DNA of 64,000 bases from NCBI GenBank assembly GCA_001602645.1, contig LUYE01000003.1, forward strand, positions 1-64,000. Direction: 5' to 3'. Under the pieces are notes generated by a model. It was not told the DNA's origin. It saw nothing but the letters and a program-made list of their open reading frames with translations, and made no database searches. The position numbers were made by a program, and so were the translations under genes. Positions 42,005-50,364 of this stretch are shown one piece after another. The first letter of the stretch is position 1. Each line of letters opens with the position of its first letter. This DNA comes from Methanosarcinales archaeon Methan_01 (GTDB lineage Archaea; Halobacteriota; Methanosarcinia; Methanotrichales; Methanotrichaceae).

Positions 42005-43099
42005 ATGACCCCTCTACTGAAGACCACCGCCCTGACGGTGGACTACGACCAGGATAGGAGGACGCTCCAGGCCCGAGGAGCGATCTCGGTGCTGGTCCAG
42101 CCGGCCCTGAACAAGATAAATCAGAGGCTGGCCGAGGAGAAGCCCGCCCTGGTGAGGGAGGATGACATAGTCGCCTCCACATGGCTTCCTCCCATCCCCA
42201 GCGGCCCCTTCAAGAGGTTAGTCCTCAGCGAGGCGAAGATCGCCATCGGTAGGTTCGTCCCTCAGACCGTCAGCATCGAGGTGACGAGGGCGTGCGGCTG
42301 CAGCTGCGACCACTGCCTGATTAAAGAGGGCGAAGGGGAGCTCGATACCGAGGAGATCAAAAGGATCATCGACGAGGCCCTGGACCTGGGGGCGAGCATC
42401 ATCACCTTCACCGAGGGGGACCCCCTCCTCCGGGAGGATATCCTCAAGCTGATCCGCCACGTCGACCCGGAGCGGGCGGTGGCGAACCTCTTCACCCCTG
42501 GCCTGGAGATGACCCCGGAGAAGGCGAGGGAGCTGAAGGCTGCCGGCCTCTACAACATCCTGATAGGGATCTACAGCAGAGATCCCTCGGTCCACGATCG
42601 GATTCGAGGAGTCCCCGGCGCCCATCAGAAGGCGATAGACGCCATAAAGATGGCCCTGGATGCGGGGCTCCTCGTCACCATGTCGACCCACATCAAAGGA
42701 GACGGGGTCTCGGAGATCTTGGACCTCTACGACCTGGCGGCGGAGCTCGGAGTCCACGAGTTCTCGATCTGGGAGGGGATCCCAACCACTCCGGCGGAGG
42801 AGCTCACCACGCTGGATCGGGAGACGATCCTCCGGTTCTACAAGAAGGTGAACCGGACCCCGGGAGGACCGCGAGCCTTTGCCAGCACCTACTTCGAGGG
42901 GCAGATGCTCGGCTGCATGGCGGGACGCCGCTGGCTCCACGTAGGGGTCGACGGCAAAGTGAGGCCTTGCCCTTACCTCGGCGAGGTTGTAGGAGACGTC
43001 CGGGAGCGTCCTCTCAAAGAGATATGGAAGGACGCCAGAAGCTCTGGCGAGTTTGAAGAGTTCAGGTCCGACTGCCCAGCCCAGGGCCAGCCCCTCTGA
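42005..43099 (+). CDS. Radical SAM protein
   Basis: CxxxCxxC in [33 protein letters not shown]-terminal [24 protein letters not shown]. Confidence 0.92.
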   Translation: MTPLLKTTALTVDYDQDRRTLQARGAISVLVQPALNKINQRLAEEKPALVREDDIVASTWLPPIPSGPFKRLVLSEAKIAIGRFVPQTVSIEVTRACGCSCDHCLIKEGEGELDTEEIKRIIDEALDLGASIITFTEGDPLLREDILKLIRHVDPERAVANLFTPGLEMTPEKARELKAAGLYNILIGIYSRDPSVHDRIRGVPGAHQKAIDAIKMALDAGLLVTMSTHIKGDGVSEILDLYDLAAELGVHEFSIWEGIPTTPAEELTTLDRETILRFYKKVNRTPGGPRAFASTYFEGQMLGCMAGRRWLHVGVDGKVRPCPYLGEVVGDVRERPLKEIWKDARSSGEFEEFRSDCPAQGQPL

Positions 43100-43427
43100 G
43101 GGCCGGCGGTGGCTCGCAGAGGCGGCGACTTGCCTTGTTTGTGAGCCAGCCCAGCCAGGAGAACGCTCATCCGCCGGCTTCTCGCGATCGTCGAGAGAGG
43201 CAGCTCTGGGTCGGCCAGATCCAACCGATGAGGGGTCAATTTCTCGCCGCCTCTCGCATCAAAAGTCGAGACCATCGGCTTCTGGATCGATCCAACGGCT
43301 AGGGACCTGGAGGGAGAAGACCGAAAGCTATCGGAATTCCAGAATTAAATTTGGACCTTTGACTATAAAAAAAGCGGTGGAAAATTATTAGTACCTACAT
43401 GATCATCTTTCAAAGAGAGGATTGGGC

Positions 43428-44063
43428 ATGAGCGTCATCAGAAGTCTAAAGATGAACTTTGCCATCTGGATAAAATGGATCATCGGTAAAAAGAGGGCCA
43501 GAATAGGCATATACGGTCCGCCCAACGCCGGAAAGACGACCCTCGCGAACAGGATCGTAAAGGACTGGAGCGGGGTTGAGACCGGCGGCATATCTCACAT
43601 ACCTCATGAGACCAGGAGGGCGATGAGAACCGATGGCGTGGTGATAAACGCCAACGGATCCAGCGTCGAGCTGGACATCGTCGACACGCCGGGGATGGCC
43701 ACCAAGATCGATTTCAGGGAGTTCATGGCTTACGGCTTGGAGGAGGAGGAGGCCAAGAGGAGGGCCAAGGAGGCGACGGAGGGGGTCATCGAGGCGATCA
43801 AATGGCTGGAAGATTTGGACGGCGTTCTTCTGGTGATGGACTCCACGGAGGACCCCTATACCCAGGTGAACGTAACGGTGGTGGGAAACATGGAGGCGAG
43901 GAAGCTGCCCCTCCTGATCGTCGCCAACAAGATGGACCTGCCCAAAGCCGCTCCATCAAGGATCAAGGCGGCCTTTCCTCAACATCCCATCGTACCCATC
44001 TCGGCGCTGGAAGGTTCGAACATCGATGAGCTTTATGCGGCCATAGCGAGGCACTTCGGGTGA
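43428..44063 (+). CDS. Era-like small GTPase
   Basis: G1 GPPNAGKTT, G3 DTPG, G4 NKMD; conserved euryarchaeal arrangement with DUF2073 and a Zn-ribbon gene. Confidence 0.9.
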   Translation: MSVIRSLKMNFAIWIKWIIGKKRARIGIYGPPNAGKTTLANRIVKDWSGVETGGISHIPHETRRAMRTDGVVINANGSSVELDIVDTPGMATKIDFREFMAYGLEEEEAKRRAKEATEGVIEAIKWLEDLDGVLLVMDSTEDPYTQVNVTVVGNMEARKLPLLIVANKMDLPKAAPSRIKAAFPQHPIVPISALEGSNIDELYAAIARHFG

Positions 44064-44064
44064 G

Positions 44065-44430
44065 ATGATGCGGGAAGTACAGATGGATCTCATCTCCGCC
44101 GAGAGGCTGGAGACCATGTCCTCCATGGAGAAGATCCGGCTCATTCTGAGCAAGGTCAAGAGGGGAAACATCGTGGTGCTGGAGCTGGGCCTGACACCAG
44201 AAGAGGAGGTCAAGCTGATCGAGATGACGATGACCGAGATCCGCCTCGACGAGTTTTCTGGGATAGAGATCGAGAGCTACCCGGTCAAAAACGAGTCTAC
44301 GTTTTTAAACAAGATCCTCGGCAAATCCGGGATCAAGACGAGGATGACCGTCATAGGCCCAGCAAACCAGCTCCGGACCGTAGAGAAGGACAAGTACCAG
44401 ATCAGCACCAAGGTCTCGGTCGGTGACTGA
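44065..44430 (+). CDS. DUF2073 family protein
   Basis: VQMDLISAERLETMSSMEKIRLILSKVKRGNIVVLELGLTPEEEVKLIEMTMTEI, directly downstream of the GTPase. Confidence 0.85.
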   Translation: MMREVQMDLISAERLETMSSMEKIRLILSKVKRGNIVVLELGLTPEEEVKLIEMTMTEIRLDEFSGIEIESYPVKNESTFLNKILGKSGIKTRMTVIGPANQLRTVEKDKYQISTKVSVGD

Positions 44431-44435
44431 TCGCC

Positions 44436-45014
44436 ATGCCCCACCTGTGCACCCGATGCCGCAGCGTCTTCGAGGATGGGATGGACGTTCTAGAGGGGTG
44501 TCCCGTCTGCGGCTGGAACAAGTTCCTATTCGTCAAGTCAAAAGACAAGATAAAGGAGGTACGTGGTGCGCTGAAGGCCTCGGAGATCGGGGGGCCCTGC
44601 GAGCCCTGGCCTGAGGGGGACGGCTCCCTCGGAAAGATCCTGAAGGCGTCTCCGAGCGGGGATATCAAGACGGACCTGTCCAAGACCGATCCGATGAAGA
44701 AGAATCCGCCCAAAAGAGGGCGACGAGAGAGGTCGGGCCGGAACGAGAGGCCGATGGATAGGGGCCGGGGAACCCTGGGATTTATAGATCTGGATTCGAA
44801 GAAGGATATATCCCAAAAACCCCCGGAGCGAAAAACCGAGATGCATAAAATCGATGAGGATAAGACGCTGGAGAGCATCAGGATGCCGGAGCCAGGCACC
44901 TACGAGCTGAACCTCCCCACCCTCTTCGAGCGCGACGAGCTGGTGATGGCAGTAAAGGAGGGCACTTACCTGATAGACCTCAACTCTGCCTTCAAAAAGT
45001 CCAAAAAGAATTGA
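44436..45014 (+). CDS. Zn-ribbon protein with disordered linker (OapC-like)
   Basis: N-terminal CTRCRSVFEDGMDVLEGCPVCGWNKFLF zinc ribbon; charged linker; C-terminal GTYELNLPTLFERDELVMAVKEGTYLIDLNSAFKK. Confidence 0.85.
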   Translation: MPHLCTRCRSVFEDGMDVLEGCPVCGWNKFLFVKSKDKIKEVRGALKASEIGGPCEPWPEGDGSLGKILKASPSGDIKTDLSKTDPMKKNPPKRGRRERSGRNERPMDRGRGTLGFIDLDSKKDISQKPPERKTEMHKIDEDKTLESIRMPEPGTYELNLPTLFERDELVMAVKEGTYLIDLNSAFKKSKKN

Positions 45015-45020
45015 AGCCCA

Positions 45021-45185
45021 TCATCTCGCCCGATCGTCCCGCTCCACCTCGACGACCATCCTCTTCCATTGGGGATCGACCCCCCGGAGGGATTCGGCCA
45101 CCCCCGATACCACCTTCTCCATGATCTCCTGGGTGAAGGAGTTCATGGGGATCGCCTTCCCGTCCACCAGAAGCGTCACCTTCAG
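45021..45185 (-). CDS. Short conserved-looking ORF absent from the supplied track: ...VTLLVDGKAIPMNSFTQEIMEKVVSGVAESLRGVDPQWKRMVVEVERDDRAR
   Basis: Hand-translated minus-strand ORF of about 52-54 aa (GTG at 45179 or CTG at 45185; TGA at 45021-45023) immediately 3' of the Zn-ribbon gene. Confidence 0.65.
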   Translation of the reverse strand: MKVTLLVDGKAIPMNSFTQEIMEKVVSGVAESLRGVDPQWKRMVVEVERDDRAR

Positions 45186-45269
45186 GCTTCTACACCCCCG
45201 AATCTCTACGATCTATTTTAAGGCCTCAGAGATGTCTCATCCCCCTCGCGGAGGCCTAGATTAAGGCCT

Positions 45270-45686
45270 TCAGGCCCCCCCGAAGATGGCGATGGGCGGA
45301 GTATAAACCGATACGCCAGAGAGGGTCCTGTTGCTATCGGAGATCGAGAAGGGGGGGGTGTAAACCGTCGTCCGCGAAAGGGTCCTGTTGCTCATGGATA
45401 TTGAGAAGCTGGGCGTGACAGTTATGGGGGTTGAAGCTCTCAGCTCCATAGGGTCGACGCTTCCCGTGCCGGGGAAAGTCCCGAAGCTTCTGCCCAGGCT
45501 CCTGACATCTACGGCGTCGGTGGTGGCCGTGGGGACCTCTCGGGCATAGGATATGACCACAGGGGTCATGCTGGCCTTGATCTCGGACTTTTTGCCAAGA
45601 GTGCTCAGATCAATAGGAGTTTTAGCAGCTGCGACCATGCCCACCAGGAGCATGGTGACGATCAGCACCGTCAAAATTATTCTCAT
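45270..45686 (-). CDS. Small secreted protein with C-terminal 19-aa repeats carrying NRT sequons
   Basis: Signal peptide MRIILTVLIVTMLLVGMVAAA; repeats TPSFSISMSNRTLSRTTVY / TPPFSISDSNRTLSGVSVY / TPPIAI. Confidence 0.7.
   Translation of the reverse strand: MRIILTVLIVTMLLVGMVAAAKTPIDLSTLGKKSEIKASMTPVVISYAREVPTATTDAVDVRSLGRSFGTFPGTGSVDPMELRASTPITVTPSFSISMSNRTLSRTTVYTPPFSISDSNRTLSGVSVYTPPIAIFGGA
45303..45416 (-). repeat. Two tandem 57-bp coding repeats in the small secreted protein
   Basis: Two 19-codon units with the shared core TP[SP]FSIS.SNRTLS...VY. Confidence 0.8.
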
Positions 45687-45969
45687 AGATAACCTAACCT
45701 CCCTATTCCTATGGGCCGGGTCTTTGAATTATTACCATTTATTCCTTTTGATGAGAGGCGGCGGTGGTCGAGCCGATGCCGACCGCCGGACGAAGGGGAT
45801 AGCTCCCACGGTCCTCTGAGGCGGCAGAGAATGCAGATGAAGGGCAAATGGGGCTCGCCGCCCCCGGAGAGATATGGTGCTAGGCCCTCCCGCCCCGCAA
45901 GCCCGGCGCCGCTGGAGGCCTCCTCCTCCCCACCAGCAGAGGCCCTAGGGAGCGGCCCGATGGAGGGCC

Positions 45970-46521
45970 TCACCTCTCCCAGCTCCGGGAGGCCTCATCA
46001 TAGCGGGCGACGGCGTCGCTAAGATAAGATCGGATCCTCCGCTCTCCCGTCGATCCGACGGCGCTGTGCCATACGACCTCCGTCCCCCCGCCTGGCCCGG
46101 GCCCCAGGGTCAAAAAGACGGTCAGGGGAACGTAGATGGGATCTGCCCTCGGATCCCCCTGGGGATAGTAGACGAGGAGCCCCCCCCAGCCCTTTTCGTA
46201 TTCGCTCTCTGTCAAGACGTCCTGGTAAGCCACCTCGTCTCCGAGAACTCCTAGGACCCGTATTATCGCCGCCTCTTGCTGGACGCAGGCGGCGCAGTGA
46301 GAGCTGTGGAAGAGGATCATCACCGGCCTCTCCTCCAGGGGATCGAGGGCCCAGGAGGGATGTTCGACAGACGACCCCGCATACGAATGCTGATCGGGGT
46401 AAGTTATCCACCAGTCCTCGGGTCCCGACCCGATGAGATGCTCAAAGACTGCCTCTTCCGCCGCCGCTCCCAGAACGGAGACAGCCAGGAAGAAAACGAG
46501 CGCCAGGCTGAGGGATGACAA
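45970..46521 (-). CDS. Exported thioredoxin-fold protein
   Basis: Signal peptide; PVMILFHSSHCAACVQQEAAIIRVLGVL (CAAC active-site-like motif). Confidence 0.7.
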   Translation of the reverse strand: MSSLSLALVFFLAVSVLGAAAEEAVFEHLIGSGPEDWWITYPDQHSYAGSSVEHPSWALDPLEERPVMILFHSSHCAACVQQEAAIIRVLGVLGDEVAYQDVLTESEYEKGWGGLLVYYPQGDPRADPIYVPLTVFLTLGPGPGGGTEVVWHSAVGSTGERRIRSYLSDAVARYDEASRSWER

Positions 46522-47043
46522 TGCTTACCAGCTCCCACTACCCCCTTATGCCTTCCGGAGATTTATCTTCTTTTCCCCCGCCCTCTCCGTCCCGGCGGAC
46601 CTCGGCCCATCCTCCTGCCGGGGAAAGGAGGGGCCTCGTACCCATCGTCACGCCGGCGTGGTGCCCCTCGATCCTTTGGTGGAGAGGGGAGGAAAACTGG
46701 GGCCTTCCTTCCGGAGCGGCTGGGGAGGGGGCCGCTACAAAGCCGCCCTCTCCTCGGATTTGGTGATTCCCGACCGAATATGTGATAAATATGGAGATCC
46801 AAGGTGGGGACCGTCCATAGGAAGCACCCCTGGGCTTAGGGGATGGGGGCGGGAACGACTGCTGAATGCCAGATCCGCGGCAGAGAGATGGTTGCCGGGG
46901 GTCAGAACCCCATGAGGTCTGGATCGGACGGCGACATTCGCCTCAGAGGCGAGGTGGACTTTCCCTCAAAAGCGGTCGATTCTGCCGCCAAGAGCTTTCG
47001 TAAAACCGATTGAGGATTACAATAGATTGCGGAGAATATTATT

Positions 47044-47973
47044 ATGCAGACTGAAGGAAGGCTGTCATCAAAGATCGTAGCAGTTATCGTGGTTGTAGCC
47101 TCCCTGACGGGCGGAGCTTCCGCTGGCTGCAGCGCCTGCGGCGGTGGTTCCACCTGGATGGGAGGGTCGTCTATGGGCATCTCCTGGGCGGAGCAGACTT
47201 TGGAGACTGGGACCACCACCTCGGCGGGATCGAGCTCTTCGGCGGGGACTTCTGCCGCTGCCGATGGGGAAGAGGTTGACGGATCGGCTTCGGCGATCTC
47301 CCCGGAGGCGCTATTCATCGACCAGAACGGCGAGAGGAGGCTGGTCGCCGCCTTCGTCGGGGTCCCCGGGGAAGCCTCCTACATCGAGGGGTCGATCCAC
47401 CTCCCCCTCGACCAGGTCTTCGCCGAGGATGGAGGCATCAAGTCCCCCGCCGAGATCGCAGCCATCTTCGGAGCGGCGGGGATCGCTGAGACCGACCCCC
47501 TCGTCATTTATGGCGACTCCTTCGTCAACGGGTACGACACCTTCGCCTTCTGGGTCATGTCTTACCTCGGCCACGAGGAAGTCCTCCTCCTGGAGGGGAC
47601 GAGGGCCAACCGGGAGGCTGCAGGGCTTGAGTTCGTGTCTGCCCCTGCGGTCAGGGCGGCCGTCGCCTACAATTCCACCCCCAACCTCGGCCTCCTGACG
47701 GTCGAAAGCGAGCTCGCGGATGAGCAGCTGGTGGACCCCAGGACCCCGGCGGAGTTCTCTGCCGGCCACCTGGACGGGGCGATCAACGTCGACAGCACGA
47801 CGGTCATAGGGATCGACGGCCTCGCCAGCGACTCGGCTCTGGCCCAGGCCTTCCGCGGCCTTGAGAAGGACGAGCCCGTCGTAGTCTACTCCAGCCGGGG
47901 AGGCGTAGCCTCGATCGTCTGGTACGCCCTCTTCGACCAGGGGTTTGTGCCAAGCATCATGATCGTGGGCTGA
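47044..47973 (+). CDS. Exported double rhodanese-like protein, probably non-catalytic
   Basis: Signal peptide; two rhodanese-like halves (AAFVGVPGEASYIEGSIHLPLDQVF; LVDPRTPAEFSAGHLDGAINVDS). The loop VVVYSSRGGVAS has Ser where the catalytic Cys is expected. Confidence 0.8.
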   Translation: MQTEGRLSSKIVAVIVVVASLTGGASAGCSACGGGSTWMGGSSMGISWAEQTLETGTTTSAGSSSSAGTSAAADGEEVDGSASAISPEALFIDQNGERRLVAAFVGVPGEASYIEGSIHLPLDQVFAEDGGIKSPAEIAAIFGAAGIAETDPLVIYGDSFVNGYDTFAFWVMSYLGHEEVLLLEGTRANREAAGLEFVSAPAVRAAVAYNSTPNLGLLTVESELADEQLVDPRTPAEFSAGHLDGAINVDSTTVIGIDGLASDSALAQAFRGLEKDEPVVVYSSRGGVASIVWYALFDQGFVPSIMIVG

Positions 47974-48037
47974 AGGAAACGAACAGGGGAGAATCGCGGG
48001 TGGCTACCTCGCCCCCCCACCCCCCCGGGTCCAATCC

Positions 48038-49840
48038 TCAAATCGGCCAGAACCACAGGATCAGGGGGATGGCGGCGAGGGCGGCGACGCAGCTAAGGGG
48101 GAGGCCGAGCCGCCAGTAGTCCCCGAAATGGTAGCCCCCTGGACCCATCACCAGGGTGTTGGACTGATGGCCGATCGGCGTCAGAAAGGCGCACGAAGAA
48201 CCGATGGCTACGGCCATCAGGAAGGGGTCTGGTGAAGATCCCAGGAAGTTTGCAGAATTGAGGGCTATCGGTGACATGATCACTGCCGCAGCGGCGTTGT
48301 TGACGATGTTTGTCAGGATCATCGTCCAGATCAGAAGAGCCGTCAGGATCACCATCGACGAGTAGGAGCTCAAGACCGCGAGCATCGCCGAAGAGATCAG
48401 CTCGGCTCCACCGGTGCTCTCCAAGGCGCCGCCTACCGGGATCAATCCTCCCAGGAGCACTATCACCGGCCAGTCGATGCTATCGTAGGCCTCTCGGAGG
48501 GTGAGAAGGCCGCTCATCACCATGGCGACAGCAGCCGCCACGAAAGCCCCCTGGACGGGGAGAAGGCCTGCTGCCACCGCCAATATCGCCGAGCCGAAGA
48601 TCCCCACGGAGAGGACGATCCTCTTAGGCTGGCCTAGGCGGAGGCCGCGTTCCGCCAGGGGTAGACATCCTATGGTGCTGAGCACCTCGGGGAGGAACTC
48701 TTTCGGCCCCTGGAGGAGGAGGACGTCGCCCGCCTGAAACCGGATCCTGCCCAACCGCTCTTGGAGGCGGGCGCCGTGGCGGGCTACGGCGACCAGGTTA
48801 ACGCCGTATCGCCATCGCATATTGAGGGACCTCGCGGTCCTCCCGATGAGGAGGGAGTCGGTCTTGACCACCGCCTCCGATACCCCCATCTCCTCGGAGC
48901 GGAGGAGATCCTCTCCGAGCTTCTTCCCCACGGCGAGCTCGAAGCCTGTGGCGGCGAGGAAGGTCTTCAGCACCTCGGCGTCGGACTCCACCAAGAGGAT
49001 ATCCCCTGGGAGGAGGGGATGAAATACCGACGGGGATGCGAACCGGGTCTCGCCCCTCAGAAGCCCCAGGACCTGGAACTCGGCTTTGGAGGCCTCCCTC
49101 ACCTCCTGGAGGCTCTTTCCTGCGAGCTTCGATCCCTCGGGAACCAGGACCTCTGTCAAGTAGTTCTCGATCTCGAAGAGGTCCTCCCGCGAAGATGGAG
49201 CCTTACGCCTCGGGGTCAGCTTCCAGCCGATGAGCCATATGAAGAGGAAGCCCGCCACCAGGACCCCCGCCCCCACGGGGGCGAAGTCGAAGATCTTGAA
49301 GGGAGCCCCTAGGTGTTCTTCTCGATAGGCGGAGACGATGATGTTCGGCGGAGTGCCGATGAGGGTCAATAGGCCGCCGAGGAGGGATCCGAAGGCCAGG
49401 GGCATGAGGAGGATCGACGGTGGATTACCGCCCTTGATGGCCATCCTGATGCTGGCGGGCATCAGGAGGGCCATGGCTCCTACGTTGTTCATGAACCCGG
49501 ATAGGACGGCGACGAGGCCGGTGAGGGAGGCGACCTGGCGGGTCGGCGATTCCCCCGCCCGGGAGAGCCAGCCGGCCATGACGTCGACGACCCCCGAGTT
49601 CTGGAGGCCCCGGCTGGCGACGAGGACGGCGGCGACGGTGATGACGGCGGGATGGCCGAAGCCGAGGAAGGCATGATCCCAGGGGACGAGGCCTGCTATC
49701 GTGGCCGCCAGGAGAGCCAGAAGAGAGACGACGTCGTACCGCCAGCGGCCCCAGATGAATAGGACGAGGGTCAGAAGAAGAATTCCAAAGATCGTCGTCT
49801 GATCTATGTTCATTCCGAAAATGAGTGGTAGGCCCGCCAT
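48038..49840 (-). CDS. SLC13/DASS-type permease with two central TrkA-C (RCK-C) domains
   Basis: LSGFMNNVGAMALLMPASI, LIGTPPNIIVSAYR, TrkA-C-like segments (LVPEGSKLAGKSLQEVREASKAEFQVLGLLRGE...), NIVNNAAAAVIMSPIAL. Start trimmed from the track ORF at 49945. Confidence 0.9.
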   Translation of the reverse strand: MAGLPLIFGMNIDQTTIFGILLLTLVLFIWGRWRYDVVSLLALLAATIAGLVPWDHAFLGFGHPAVITVAAVLVASRGLQNSGVVDVMAGWLSRAGESPTRQVASLTGLVAVLSGFMNNVGAMALLMPASIRMAIKGGNPPSILLMPLAFGSLLGGLLTLIGTPPNIIVSAYREEHLGAPFKIFDFAPVGAGVLVAGFLFIWLIGWKLTPRRKAPSSREDLFEIENYLTEVLVPEGSKLAGKSLQEVREASKAEFQVLGLLRGETRFASPSVFHPLLPGDILLVESDAEVLKTFLAATGFELAVGKKLGEDLLRSEEMGVSEAVVKTDSLLIGRTARSLNMRWRYGVNLVAVARHGARLQERLGRIRFQAGDVLLLQGPKEFLPEVLSTIGCLPLAERGLRLGQPKRIVLSVGIFGSAILAVAAGLLPVQGAFVAAAVAMVMSGLLTLREAYDSIDWPVIVLLGGLIPVGGALESTGGAELISSAMLAVLSSYSSMVILTALLIWTMILTNIVNNAAAAVIMSPIALNSANFLGSSPDPFLMAVAIGSSCAFLTPIGHQSNTLVMGPGGYHFGDYWRLGLPLSCVAALAAIPLILWFWPI

Positions 49841-49988
49841 CACTCCCTCAATTATGGCAGAATGGAATTTATAGATTTGGCAGGGGGATAATCCCATCGG
49901 GTCGAACTTTGGGTGCCATCCCGGAGTCCAGCGGGATACCTCCAAATCGATCTCAAAGCCGGATCGCCAGAACCGCCCCGGTAGGGAG

Positions 49989-50270
49989 TCATTTCTTATC
50001 TAATATCTTTATCAAGTGGTAGCCGAAATCGGTCTTCACCGGGCCGACGACCTTCCCCTTCTCCCCTGCGAAGGCGGCTTGCTCAAACTCCGGGACCATC
50101 TTCCCCTTCCCGAACCATCCGAGGTCGCCCTTGTTCTTCGAGGAGGGGCAGTCGGAGTACTTCCGGGCCATCTCGGCGAAGCTCTCTCCCCTGCTGATCC
50201 TCTCGAGGACCTCCTTCGCCTTCTTCTCCGTTTTTACAAGAATGTGGGCCGCGTGAACCTGTTTCGTCAT
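49989..50270 (-). CDS. Parvulin-type peptidyl-prolyl cis-trans isomerase
   Basis: 93 aa; AAHILVKTEKKAKEVLERISRGESFAEMARKYSDCPSSKNKGDLGWFGKGKMVPEFEQAAF...VKTDFGYHLIKIL. Confidence 0.96.
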   Translation of the reverse strand: MTKQVHAAHILVKTEKKAKEVLERISRGESFAEMARKYSDCPSSKNKGDLGWFGKGKMVPEFEQAAFAGEKGKVVGPVKTDFGYHLIKILDKK

Positions 50271-50364
50271 GGATAGGTCGTTGGCGGGGCCGGATAAAAA
50301 GGTTCTCTGAGCCTCTAATCCGGCGGCATCTCTCCGCCCTCCTTCTCCATCGGCGAGGATATCA

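Noticed and set aside
42970-43391. Possible frameshift extension of the radical SAM protein into the +1 frame
   Set aside because: Neither alternative frame continues with a recognisable SPASM-type Cys pattern; the annotated stop at 43099 is kept.
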